Positions 25,610 through 33,865 of a stretch of DNA of 64,000 bases are shown in pieces. The stretch lies in NCBI RefSeq assembly GCF_003991195.1, contig NZ_RCWL01000003.1, forward strand, positions 310,001-374,000, read 5' to 3'. The number at the start of each line of letters is the position of its first letter. Position 1 is the first letter of the stretch. The translations under genes were made by a program, and so were the position numbers. This DNA is from Gynurincola endophyticus (GTDB lineage: Bacteria > Bacteroidota > Bacteroidia > Chitinophagales > Chitinophagaceae). The notes below the pieces were generated by a model, which was given only the letters and a program-made list of their open reading frames with translations, was not told the DNA's origin and made no database searches.

Positions 25610-26614
25610 TTATATTTTCTTTTTTGCCAGTATCGAATGGTTGGTTTTTTCTGCGCGAATAGTATTTACAAGAGTTCCTAAGCCTGTAATTTCCATTTCT
25701 ACTACATCGCCGTCTTTTAACCATCTTTCCTGATAATCGGGATTTTCAAGTTTTGCAGTTCCGTTTAATTCTAATAAGCAGCCGGTTCCTACTGTACCAC
25801 TTCCTATTACATCTCCGGGATATACATCCACTCCGTAAGAAACTCTTTCTATAATTTCAGCAAATGTCCAGTCCATATCAGCAACATTTCCGTCACTTAA
25901 AAGATCTCCGTTCACACGGCATTGCATGCGAAGGTTCCAGTTTTTACCTACGTGATCTTTTTTAGCAGCAACTTCATATTCTTTTAACTCATCGAGTGTC
26001 ACCAGCCATGGGCCGATAACAGTAGCAAAATCTTTTCCTTTAGCCGGTCCGAGGTTCAATAGCATTTCTTCCATCTGTAAAGTACGTGCACTCATATCGT
26101 TCATGATCATGAGGCCTCCGATATACTGATCGGCTTCTTCTGCTTTGATGTTTCTTCCTTTTCTACATAGTACCACAGCAACTTCCAGCTCAAAGTCGAG
26201 TTTGTGGAAGTGATCGGGCATGCAAGGGATATCACCGGGGCCCATCACACTGTTATGGTTGGTAAAATAGAATATAGGATATTGATCAAACTCGGGAATC
26301 ATCGGAACTTTTCTATTTCTTCTGGCTGCGGCAACGTGTTGTCTGAAAGCATACCCATCGCGACAGGAAGTAGGGCAGGGAACAGGTGCCATCAGGTTTG
26401 CATCGGTTAAAGCAAAACTGTGTTCCTGAGATATTTTTCCTTGTTTGATTTTTTCCAGCCCCTCTATGGCTTTTGGATAATGGAGATTCCAGTTATCTAA
26501 AAATAATTTCATTGAAGAAATGCCTTCGATAAACATTTCCATATCAAATATGCGATCGTTGTAAAGTAGTCCCAGGCGATCTTTGCCTTTCAGGAGATAT
26601 GATACCAGTTTCAT
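25610..26614 (-). CDS. fumarylacetoacetate hydrolase family protein
   Basis: A 334-residue protein of the FAH superfamily (PF01557). The C-terminal catalytic domain shows the acidic metal-binding pattern in F-E-L-E-V-A-V-V and the I-G-G-L-M-I-M-N-D-M-S-A-R-T segment, then P-G-D-V-I-G-S-G-T-V-G-T-G-C. Enzymes of this type hydrolyse fumarylacetoacetate or decarboxylate/hydrate related keto acids. Partnering with a flavin-reductase-like gene suggests the tyrosine catabolic branch, with the exact substrate open. The ATG at 26614 (M-K-L-V-S-Y) is used; an upstream start adds a nonconserved tail. Confidence 0.85.
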   Translation of the reverse strand: MKLVSYLLKGKDRLGLLYNDRIFDMEMFIEGISSMKLFLDNWNLHYPKAIEGLEKIKQGKISQEHSFALTDANLMAPVPCPTSCRDGYAFRQHVAAARRNRKVPMIPEFDQYPIFYFTNHNSVMGPGDIPCMPDHFHKLDFELEVAVVLCRKGRNIKAEEADQYIGGLMIMNDMSARTLQMEEMLLNLGPAKGKDFATVIGPWLVTLDELKEYEVAAKKDHVGKNWNLRMQCRVNGDLLSDGNVADMDWTFAEIIERVSYGVDVYPGDVIGSGTVGTGCLLELNGTAKLENPDYQERWLKDGDVVEMEITGLGTLVNTIRAEKTNHSILAKKKI

Positions 26615-26818
26615 TGTTAAACTATTATTTACGCAATATACAGTTTGCTCAATTGTCAGGTACAAAATATACTTAGATAAATTGAAATTATATCAATAAA
26701 GATTCATTTTCTGATTAAAAACTTTTAGAATCATTAAAAGTTCGTCATAGACTGGGAAGTATTTTTTAGATATTCTTCAAAAAAAATTAACTTGAACAGA
26801 AATGAACCCTTGTATACA

Positions 26819-28066
26819 ATGAAGTATGTTTCTGTATTGTTGCTAATGATGCTGGCGATATCCGGTTTGCAGGCACAGTCAAAAAATGACCAGTGGCTTG
26901 AACAGCTGATCCGGGAAAAAGCATCTCCGGCTTTACTGGAGATTTTAAATCAACCAGACACTTTCCGTTATCAATTGATTTACACGAAGATTGATCGTGA
27001 TAAGCACAATGTGCCACATCTAACTCATTACAAAATGAATGTTGATGCGAATCGTTATCACAATCCGGCCTCCACAGTCAAATTGCCTACAGCATTAATA
27101 GCGCTGGAACAGATGAATGAGCTGAAGTCAAAGGGGGTGAACAAGTATACTACGATGCTTACGGATAGTGCGGCTCCGATGCAGTGGAAAGTATGGGCAG
27201 ATACAAGTTCTGCCTCAGGTTTACCGAGCGTGGCTCATTATGTAAAAAGAATTTTTCTGGTTTCGGATAACGATAGTTATAACCGTTTATTTGAACTGGT
27301 GGGAAACAAACATCTCAATTCACGATTAGTAGAACTGGGCTATACCGGAACCCGGATTACCAGAAGATTTCAGGCTGTGCCGGATAATGGTAACCTCTAC
27401 ACAAACCCGATCCGTTTTGTAAAAGGAAATGAGTTAATCTATCAACAGCCTGCGCAATATAATGATAGTGCTTTTGATTTTTCAAAGAAATTATTGATTG
27501 GCAATGCTCATATGGATAAGGACGGTAAATATGTATCAGCTCCTTTCGATTTCACGACCCATAATATTTTTACAATAGAAGACCTGCACAGAATGTTACA
27601 AACCGTTATTTTTCCCGAAACGGTTCCGGTAACAAAAAGGTTTAAACTTACAGAAGACGATTACGAATTATTATATCGTTCAATGGGGTCACTTCCATTT
27701 GAAAGTGAATTTCCCCGGTATGATACTGCGAGGTTCTTCGATAGTTATACCAAGTTCTTCTTCTTCAGGGCCAATAAGAATAAAGTGCCGCCAGCTATAC
27801 GTGTATTTAATAAGGCCGGCTGGAGCTATGGCTTTTTAACGGACGCTGCGTACATTATCGACACGGAAAAAAATGTAGAGTTTATGATCACGGGAAACAT
27901 TTACTCAAATAAAGATGGAGTTATCAACGATGATAAATATGATTATGACGAGACGGGGTATCCGTACTTTAAGGAGATTGGTGAAATCATATACAAATAT
28001 GAGTTGGAACGTAAAAGAAAGCAACAGCCTGACCTGAAAAAGTTTACAAAATACTTCTCAAGATAA
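26819..28066 (+). CDS. secreted penicillin-binding-type serine hydrolase (class A beta-lactamase-like)
   Basis: A 415-residue exported protein with a signal peptide (ends L-Q-A-Q at about residue 20). It has the S-x-x-K motif S-T-V-K at 85-88, an S-D-N motif at 149-151 and, late in the protein, K-A-G-W-S in the place of K-T-G. This is the beta-lactamase2/PBP-like fold (PF13354). It is larger than typical class A beta-lactamases (about 290 residues) and has K-A-G instead of K-T-G, so a peptidase, esterase or peptidoglycan role is as likely as beta-lactam hydrolysis. Confidence 0.8.
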   Translation: MKYVSVLLLMMLAISGLQAQSKNDQWLEQLIREKASPALLEILNQPDTFRYQLIYTKIDRDKHNVPHLTHYKMNVDANRYHNPASTVKLPTALIALEQMNELKSKGVNKYTTMLTDSAAPMQWKVWADTSSASGLPSVAHYVKRIFLVSDNDSYNRLFELVGNKHLNSRLVELGYTGTRITRRFQAVPDNGNLYTNPIRFVKGNELIYQQPAQYNDSAFDFSKKLLIGNAHMDKDGKYVSAPFDFTTHNIFTIEDLHRMLQTVIFPETVPVTKRFKLTEDDYELLYRSMGSLPFESEFPRYDTARFFDSYTKFFFFRANKNKVPPAIRVFNKAGWSYGFLTDAAYIIDTEKNVEFMITGNIYSNKDGVINDDKYDYDETGYPYFKEIGEIIYKYELERKRKQQPDLKKFTKYFSR

Positions 28067-28071
28067 TATAC

Positions 28072-28101
28072 AAGAGGCTGGATTTCAGCCTCTTTTTTTA
28101 T
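28072..28101 (+). terminator. terminator of the serine hydrolase gene
   Basis: The nine-base stem AAGAGGCTG/CAGCCTCTT (28072-28080 with 28086-28094), loop GATTT, followed by a run of T. It starts six bases after the stop codon. Confidence 0.9.
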
Positions 28102-28180
28102 GAAAAAAACCTTATCTTTATAGAAGACCTCTTTGCGCCTGAACTTTTGTAGAACAATAGTTTTGAAATTATTGATTCTT

Positions 28181-29278
28181 ATGGAAAAGCAAAGAAAGCC
28201 GAATTATACCAGTGAGAGAGACGCTGCTGATTTTGCAGCATTACGTAAAGACGTACAGAACGTCGTAAAAGCATTGGCTCCGCAACGCCGTAGAGAGATT
28301 TATTTGAAGGCGGTATTATTTCCATTCATGTATATCTGTACTTATGTTTTGTTATTAACCTATGGAAACATAAAATGGATATTATTTGCTACATATATAT
28401 CACTGGGTTTATTACTGGTTATCATCTTTCTGAATAATATACATGATGCGGTTCATAAAACAATATTTCAAAGTAATCAATGGAACCGGTGGTATGTATA
28501 CCTCTTTGATCTGATGGGTGCCAATAGCTACGTTTGGAAACTCAGGCACGTCAGGTTTCACCATAACTATCCAAATGTTCAAGATTGGGATACAGATATT
28601 GAACAAAGTAGCCTCTTGAGTGTTTTTCCTAATGATACCCCGCGTTGGTATCATAGGTATCAACATATTTATTTACCTGTTATATACCCGTTTTATTTAT
28701 TGAATTGGTTATTGGTACGAGATTTTAAGGACTATTTCAATAAGAAAAAAACAATCTGGAAACTGATAGAGATTCCCGCAATAGAATACTTTAAACTTTT
28801 CTTTTTCAAGTTATTTTTTCTATTGTATCTCATATTAATTCCTTATTGGGTATTAAACTGGTCGATATGGGTGATCATAAGCGGGTTTCTATCAATGATT
28901 TTTACAGCCAGTATTTTTTCATTGATCGTATTATTAAGCCCACATGCAAACATATATGCTGACTTTCCTGTGACAGATGAGTCAATGGAATTGCCGGATA
29001 GCTGGAGTGTGCATATGTTGAAAACAACAAATGATATAATTGGTCAAAATTTTGTTACCAGATTCCTAATGGGAAACTTTAACTATCATGTAGCACACCA
29101 TTTGTTTCCGAATATCAACCATGCTTATTATCCGGAAATAACGGTAAAAGTGATGGAATATGCAGAAAGATATGATTTGCCGTATAAAAGATTCACATTA
29201 TGGAGTTCATTAAAGAATCATTATAAATTATTAAAAAAGAACGGAACCGTAGATAATCTGTTTGAAGAAACGATGTAA
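28181..29278 (+). CDS. fatty acid desaturase family protein (acyl-lipid/acyl-CoA type)
   Basis: A 365-residue integral membrane di-iron enzyme. The three His boxes are complete: H-D-A-V-H at 88-92, H-V-R-F-H-H at 123-128 and H-V-A-H-H at 303-307, with hydrophobic helix pairs between them. This is the membrane fatty acid desaturase superfamily (PF00487), which puts a double bond (or sometimes a hydroxyl) into an acyl chain of a lipid or CoA ester; regiochemistry cannot be read. No cytochrome b5 domain is fused. The ATG at 28181 gives M-E-K-Q-R-K. The fatty-acid hydroxylase gene follows after 56 bases, so both are likely cotranscribed. Confidence 0.88.
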   Translation: MEKQRKPNYTSERDAADFAALRKDVQNVVKALAPQRRREIYLKAVLFPFMYICTYVLLLTYGNIKWILFATYISLGLLLVIIFLNNIHDAVHKTIFQSNQWNRWYVYLFDLMGANSYVWKLRHVRFHHNYPNVQDWDTDIEQSSLLSVFPNDTPRWYHRYQHIYLPVIYPFYLLNWLLVRDFKDYFNKKKTIWKLIEIPAIEYFKLFFFKLFFLLYLILIPYWVLNWSIWVIISGFLSMIFTASIFSLIVLLSPHANIYADFPVTDESMELPDSWSVHMLKTTNDIIGQNFVTRFLMGNFNYHVAHHLFPNINHAYYPEITVKVMEYAERYDLPYKRFTLWSSLKNHYKLLKKNGTVDNLFEETM

Positions 29279-29334
29279 TAAAATAAATTCAGGTGAGGTT
29301 GAACCTTTCCATTTCATAAGAAAAACGAAACACT

Positions 29335-29994
29335 ATGAAGTTTGAGAAGATTCACAACAAAGGGCAGGCAAGATTGTTTAACAATCCTTATTTAGAAATG
29401 CTGACGAAAACGCATCCCTTAGTAATTTGGGGAATGTATTTACCGCTGATTATTTATCTACCTTACTATTCTCATAATACTTTGGGATACCCGGTTAAAA
29501 CAGTAGCGATTATTTTTATTGCATCTATTTTTGCATGGTCGCTTTTCGAGTATTTTGCACATAGGTTTTTGTTTCACTGGGTTACTGATAGCCCTAAGAT
29601 GAAAAAGATTGTGTATACAATGCACGGTAATCATCATCATTATCCAAGAGACCGTCAGCGTTTATTTATGCCACCGGTGCCAAGTATTATATTGGCGGCA
29701 TTAATTTTCGGTGCACAATATTTAATCATGAGTAATTATGCATTTATGTTTTTCCCTGGTTTTATTCTGGGATACCTGATGTATGGAACAATGCATTATG
29801 CTATACATGCATGGAATCCTCCTTTTAAGTGGATGAAGCCACTGTGGAGAAATCATCACCTTCATCATTATAAAGACGAGGATAAAGGCTTTGGAGTGAG
29901 TACCACGTTCTGGGATAGAATTTTCGGAACTATGTTTGACTTGCGCAAAGAAAAAGAAGACAAGAAAAAAGTGGATGAGCTTAAATTTAAATAA
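29335..29994 (+). CDS. fatty acid hydroxylase superfamily protein (fatty-acid 2-hydroxylase-like)
   Basis: A 219-residue membrane di-iron enzyme with an array of His motifs: H-R-F-L-F-H at 76-81, H-G-N-H-H-H at 97-102, H-Y-A-I-H at 154-158 and H-H-L-H-H at 174-178, between about four helices. Spacing and the pattern R-N-H-H-L-H-H-Y fit the Scs7/FA2H branch, which hydroxylates C2 of fatty acids in sphingolipids, rather than sterol desaturases. It lacks the cytochrome b5 domain of the eukaryotic enzymes. It follows a desaturase and faces a GNAT-type gene that may be a ceramide synthase, which supports an amide-linked hydroxy-fatty-acid role. Confidence 0.82.
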   Translation: MKFEKIHNKGQARLFNNPYLEMLTKTHPLVIWGMYLPLIIYLPYYSHNTLGYPVKTVAIIFIASIFAWSLFEYFAHRFLFHWVTDSPKMKKIVYTMHGNHHHYPRDRQRLFMPPVPSIILAALIFGAQYLIMSNYAFMFFPGFILGYLMYGTMHYAIHAWNPPFKWMKPLWRNHHLHHYKDEDKGFGVSTTFWDRIFGTMFDLRKEKEDKKKVDELKFK

Positions 29995-30016
29995 GTTTGT
30001 TGATTGTATATTATAA

Positions 30017-30059
30017 AAGAGACTGCTCCTGTTTTTATAAATAGCAGTCTCTTTTTTTA
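30017..30059 (+). terminator. terminator of the desaturase-hydroxylase unit
   Basis: The twelve-base stem AAAGAGACTGCT/AGCAGTCTCTTT (30017-30028 with 30043-30054) is followed by TTTTTATT. Its T run overlaps the stop codon region of the convergent GNAT-type gene. Confidence 0.88.
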
Positions 30060-31181
30060 TTCCGGAATTTTATATTTGTAAGTTCTGTGTACCTTGTCTC
30101 TAACGGCACCTGTTGCTTCGTGAATAGCAATCATTTTTTGATTAAAGTCACCTACCCAGGCGAGTTCTACACCTTTGATCGTATTTCTGGGTAGTACCTC
30201 ATTTTGTAAACATCTGATCAGTGCCGATTCCATGCCATGTTGCTGATATTTTTTCTTACATCCCATAATAATTATTCTGAGACGGTCAACGACTGTTGTT
30301 TTTTTATAATACAGGAATTTGAGTTTTCCGATCAGGTCAAGCTTTCCGTTTACGTGTTTCAGAATCTGATTAACGTCTGGTAAGCAGAGAATAAACGCAA
30401 CAGGTTTGTTTTCGTGATACGCGAACCATATAATTTTAGGGTCCATAATGGTCTCCATCTGCCGAAAAGATTCTTTAATGGTCGCCATTTCCAATGGAGT
30501 AAAGTTTTGGAAAGTGCTCCAGGCGTCATTGTATATTTCCTGAAAATCAGCAGCAAAACGGTCGAACTGTTTTTTATCAAAATGTTCAAATGTGTAACCG
30601 GGTTTTCTCATTACCCAATCAGATATTCTGGTAAATCTTTCCGGCATCGGTATAGAAGCGTCCAGAAAGTTTGTATACTGATCATATTCTTTTACGAAAC
30701 CGTAGCTTTCAAAGAAATTCTGGTAAAAAGGTGGATTGTAATTCATACTCAGGCTGGGTGGTTTGAAACCTTCTACCAGCAACCCCCAATATTTGTCATT
30801 TTCTCCAAAATTAATAGGACCTTCCACTGCTTTTATACCTTGTTCTTTGAGCCAGGTTATGGCCGTATCAAACAATTTGAAAGCAGCTTCTTTATGCTGA
30901 ATACATTCAAAAAAACCTATTCCTCCGGTAGGTTGTGACTTAATGCGTGATTTTTCGAAATCAATAAATGCGGCAATCCTGCCTATATAGCGGTCTTTAT
31001 CTTTTAGTAACCATCTTGTGCATACGCCGTGTTTGAAGAAGTTGTTTCTTTCTGGATTGAAAACGGCTTCAATGTCATTGTCGAGAGGGCTGATGAAGTT
31101 CGGATCATTTTTATACAACAATCTTGGCAAACCAATGAAAGCCTTATTCAATAATTTCGAGTTTACTTCAATCACATCCAT
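30057..31181 (-). CDS. GNAT-fold protein of the YghO/bacterial ceramide synthase-like family
   Basis: A 374-residue cytosolic-looking protein with no signal peptide or membrane helix. The N-terminal pattern F-I-G-L-P-R-L-L-Y, then N-D-P-N-F, P-L, N-F-F-K-H and I-G-R-I-A-A matches my memory of the GNAT-superfamily group that includes E. coli YghO and the Caulobacter bacterial ceramide synthase (bCerS), which N-acylates sphingoid bases. The C-terminal half continues the second acyltransferase-like fold. Placement next to a desaturase and an FA2H-like hydroxylase supports a ceramide role, but family members are also found without sphingolipids. Promoter box at 31210-31203. Confidence 0.6.
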   Translation of the reverse strand: MDVIEVNSKLLNKAFIGLPRLLYKNDPNFISPLDNDIEAVFNPERNNFFKHGVCTRWLLKDKDRYIGRIAAFIDFEKSRIKSQPTGGIGFFECIQHKEAAFKLFDTAITWLKEQGIKAVEGPINFGENDKYWGLLVEGFKPPSLSMNYNPPFYQNFFESYGFVKEYDQYTNFLDASIPMPERFTRISDWVMRKPGYTFEHFDKKQFDRFAADFQEIYNDAWSTFQNFTPLEMATIKESFRQMETIMDPKIIWFAYHENKPVAFILCLPDVNQILKHVNGKLDLIGKLKFLYYKKTTVVDRLRIIIMGCKKKYQQHGMESALIRCLQNEVLPRNTIKGVELAWVGDFNQKMIAIHEATGAVRDKVHRTYKYKIPE

Positions 31182-31202
31182 ATCTCATGTATTTAGCTAC
31201 TT

Positions 31203-31210
31203 CAAAGTTA
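31203..31210 (-). promoter_or_regulatory. -7 box of the GNAT-type gene
   Basis: On the minus strand TAACTTTG fits TAnnTTTG exactly, 22 bases before the ATG at 31181. No good -33 element is seen. Confidence 0.45.
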
Positions 31211-31299
31211 TGATAAAATTGCTCTTAAAATTCTTAGAAAGATGTTAGGATTATTAATAAGATTTCAATTAATTTCATTTTATCTAAAATTTTACACCT

Positions 31300-31725
31300 G
31301 TGGACAGAATTGAACAATTGAAAGAAAGTTTTGAACGATCTTCTGTGAGAAACCTATATAGTGCTGGTATCGTAAGTTTTAAGAAAGAAGAGTTGGTTAT
31401 TGTAATAAATGAGCAACCGGCTTTCAAGCGTCCTTCAGGAGTATTTAACGGAGCTACTATTGCTGCAATGGTAGATACGGCTGCGGGTTTCTTATCGGCC
31501 GCACAATATCCAAACGATTCTTATATGGCTACTGTAGAATTAAAAGTCAACTACTTGCGGCCGGCATTTGGAGAAATGTTGCAAGCGGTAGCTACTTGTT
31601 TAAAAGCGGGTAAGCAGCTGGCAATTATCAGAGTGGAAGTATATGGCGTCAGCGAAAATGAAAAATCACATGTTTCAACAGCATTAGTAACGATGATGTG
31701 TACAAAAATCGGCAGAAATCAGTAA
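31300..31725 (+). CDS. PaaI-family hotdog thioesterase
   Basis: A 141-residue hotdog-fold protein. The helix segment V-F-N-G-A-T-I-A-A-M-V-D-T-A-A-G-F carries the Asp typical of the PaaI/YdiI group, and V-E-L-K-V-N-Y-L-R-P is the conserved strand that follows. These enzymes hydrolyse acyl- or aromatic-CoA thioesters. The start is GTG at 31300, giving M-D-R-I-E-Q; no ATG fits better. It stands 58 bases before the response regulator gene, with no shared function evident. Confidence 0.85.
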   Translation: MDRIEQLKESFERSSVRNLYSAGIVSFKKEELVIVINEQPAFKRPSGVFNGATIAAMVDTAAGFLSAAQYPNDSYMATVELKVNYLRPAFGEMLQAVATCLKAGKQLAIIRVEVYGVSENEKSHVSTALVTMMCTKIGRNQ

Positions 31726-31782
31726 TCTTGTATTAAGAGAAACATACATACGATAACTTAGCAATGATTAAATCGCAATAGA

Positions 31783-32460
31783 ATGCAGATACTAGTGGTA
31801 GAAGATGATAAACGAATCAGTGACTTTCTAATCAAAGGATTGGAGGAAAACGGCTTTGTGGTTACACTATGCAAATCAGCGGAAGATGTATTGAATCAAT
31901 ACCTCGCAATTGATTGGGATCTTGTTATCGTAGATATTATGCTGCCGGGAATGGATGGAATTCAGCTGGTACAAACACTTCGTTTCAAAAAAGTATTTAC
32001 ACCAGTGCTGATGTTGAGTGCATTAAATACGGTACAGGATAAAGTAAGCGCATTGGATAGCGGAGCAGATGATTATATCGTAAAGCCTTTTCATTTCGAT
32101 GAATTACTATCACGTATCAAGGCTTTGACAAGAAGAACGCACTATCATCAGAAAGAACCTGTGAGTTCTAATATTGAAATCGGTGACCTGATAATAGATC
32201 TTAATCAATATAAAGTATTTCAATCAGGTACAGAACTGGAACTTTCACCAAGAGAATTTAAACTGCTGTTGTATCTGGTAGAGAATATCGATAAAACAGT
32301 GACCAGAATACAAATATTGAATGCCGTTTGGGGGATAACTTTTGATAATCAGTCGAATGTTGTAGATGTTTATATCTCTTATCTGAGAAACAAAATTGAA
32401 AAGAATGGCAAAAAGTATATCCATACAATAAAAGGAGTTGGATATATGTTCAAAGATTAG
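31783..32460 (+). CDS. OmpR/PhoB-family response regulator
   Basis: A 225-residue two-component regulator: receiver domain at about 1-115, with the acidic pocket E-D-D near residue 6, the phosphorylated Asp51 in I-V-D-I-M-L-P-G, and Lys in V-K-P-F near 102; then a winged-helix DNA-binding domain (about 128-224, with L-S-P-R-E-F-K-L-L and the G-V-G-Y end). The histidine kinase starts 3 bases later and efflux genes follow, so it very probably controls the TolC-adaptor-RND genes. Confidence 0.95.
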   Translation: MQILVVEDDKRISDFLIKGLEENGFVVTLCKSAEDVLNQYLAIDWDLVIVDIMLPGMDGIQLVQTLRFKKVFTPVLMLSALNTVQDKVSALDSGADDYIVKPFHFDELLSRIKALTRRTHYHQKEPVSSNIEIGDLIIDLNQYKVFQSGTELELSPREFKLLLYLVENIDKTVTRIQILNAVWGITFDNQSNVVDVYISYLRNKIEKNGKKYIHTIKGVGYMFKD

Positions 32461-32463
32461 ATC

Positions 32464-33798
32464 ATGAAACTTAAAAACAGATTTTCACTATTTGCTGTAC
32501 TCATTTTCAGCGTTATCATTATTATCGCTTCGGCGGTAATTTATGTATCGTTTTATAAAAAAGTAGAAAGTCAGGAGTTTCAGTCATTAGAAAGTAAAAC
32601 TTTACTAGCAGCTATATATTACCTGGAAAAAGACGAAATTCCCTCAAGTGAACATGAAAGTATTAAAAGTAAATTGCTGAAAACAATTTCAAGAAGTAAT
32701 ATTATTGTTTATGATTCACTGGGTAATCGCTTTGATGGCGAAATGCGAAATGATGTAAATATTCATCGCTCTTTTGTTGATTATGTAGCCAGAAACGGCA
32801 CAGGGCGGTTTGAGTCGGATAAGTACTTTTATAGTGGTTTATATTATAACGACAATCAGGGAGATTTTGTGATTGTGACCAGAGAATCAAAAGAAGACTT
32901 TAATACGCAGATGACTTCTCTCCTGAATATTCTCACAATTGTTTCGATCAGTGGAGTTTTGTTGATCTTTATCTTTGCTCAGATTCTTGGAAATATAGCT
33001 TATAACCCGATCTTTAAGATTATCAGGCAAATTCAGGAAAGAGATTCAAAAAACTTTCATGAACCGATTGTGATTAATAAGTCTTATACTGAAGTAGAAA
33101 CATTGGTGAATACTTATAATCATTTTGTTGAACGGATTGCCGAAACCTTTTCTGTTCAAAAAAACTTCATTGATTATGTTTCACATGAACTAAGAACTCC
33201 AATTACTGCTTTACTGGTAACAATGGATGTTACTAATCGTAAAGAGAGAACGAACGAGGAATATGAAGATGTCATCCGGAAGCTTAAACAATATACCATT
33301 GATCTGGAAGAAACATTAGAGCAGATGATGATTTTGTCTGGAGCCAATCAAACAATCGAAGTAGAAAAAATTCGTATTGATGAAGTGCTATGGCATATTA
33401 TAGAAGAAGTAACGCAGCAAAAGAGAGCCCGTATTAATGTGAATATTGAAGTGGAAGACGAGTCGCTGTTCACTATTACAGGTAATGAAAAGCTTTTGCA
33501 GGTAGCAATTAATAATATCATAGGAAATGCAATCAAGTATTCAGATAATAAGCCAGTGAAAGTAGAGTTACTGGAAGAGAATAATAAATTAAAGATTCGT
33601 ATACATGATGCCGGAATCGGTATTTCTGAAAAAGACCTGAGCAAAATTACTCAAAACTTTTACAGGGGCGAAAATACTCATTCATATCAGGGAAAGGGCA
33701 TCGGATTGTCGCTGGCAAATATTATCTTCAAGCTTCATAAAATTGATATAAAAATCAGCTCAAACGGTGACGGAACGACGGTTTTGTTGTCGTTCTAA
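32464..33798 (+). CDS. sensor histidine kinase
   Basis: A 444-residue membrane kinase. Helices at about 8-29 and 153-177 flank a periplasmic sensor of roughly 125 residues, followed by a HAMP-like linker, the dimerisation box S-H-E-L-R-T-P with His241, N-box N-I-I-G-N-A-I-K-Y near 350, G1 D-A-G-I-G-I and G2 G-K-G-I-G-L-S-L. The pairing and spacing match CusS/CzcS-like sensors that control metal efflux, though the sensor shows no metal-ligand clusters that I can see, so the signal is unknown. It is coupled to the response regulator gene. Confidence 0.93.
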   Translation: MKLKNRFSLFAVLIFSVIIIIASAVIYVSFYKKVESQEFQSLESKTLLAAIYYLEKDEIPSSEHESIKSKLLKTISRSNIIVYDSLGNRFDGEMRNDVNIHRSFVDYVARNGTGRFESDKYFYSGLYYNDNQGDFVIVTRESKEDFNTQMTSLLNILTIVSISGVLLIFIFAQILGNIAYNPIFKIIRQIQERDSKNFHEPIVINKSYTEVETLVNTYNHFVERIAETFSVQKNFIDYVSHELRTPITALLVTMDVTNRKERTNEEYEDVIRKLKQYTIDLEETLEQMMILSGANQTIEVEKIRIDEVLWHIIEEVTQQKRARINVNIEVEDESLFTITGNEKLLQVAINNIIGNAIKYSDNKPVKVELLEENNKLKIRIHDAGIGISEKDLSKITQNFYRGENTHSYQGKGIGLSLANIIFKLHKIDIKISSNGDGTTVLLSF

Positions 33799-33842
33799 TC
33801 TATTTCTAATCTACTTCAAAAATACCCTTAATCTTAGCCGGA

Positions 33843-33850
33843 TAATTTTG
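33843..33850 (+). promoter_or_regulatory. -7 box of the TolC-adaptor-RND genes
   Basis: TAATTTTG fits TAnnTTTG exactly and ends 16 bases before the GTG start at 33866. It lies in the 67-base gap after the kinase gene and suggests the efflux genes have their own start, perhaps controlled by the response regulator. Confidence 0.5.
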
Positions 33851-33865
33851 CATAAAATATAGAAG

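Noticed and set aside
26802-26822. Six-codon upstream frame overlapping the serine hydrolase start
   Set aside because: Too short to support as a leader peptide; no sign of attenuation.
26819-28066. Calling the serine hydrolase a beta-lactamase
   Set aside because: Size and the K-A-G motif differ from class A enzymes, so resistance cannot be claimed.
30414-30938. 174-codon open frame on the plus strand opposite the GNAT-type gene
   Set aside because: Composition is unlike a protein (aromatic and His runs from antisense codons), and it lies within a conserved gene.
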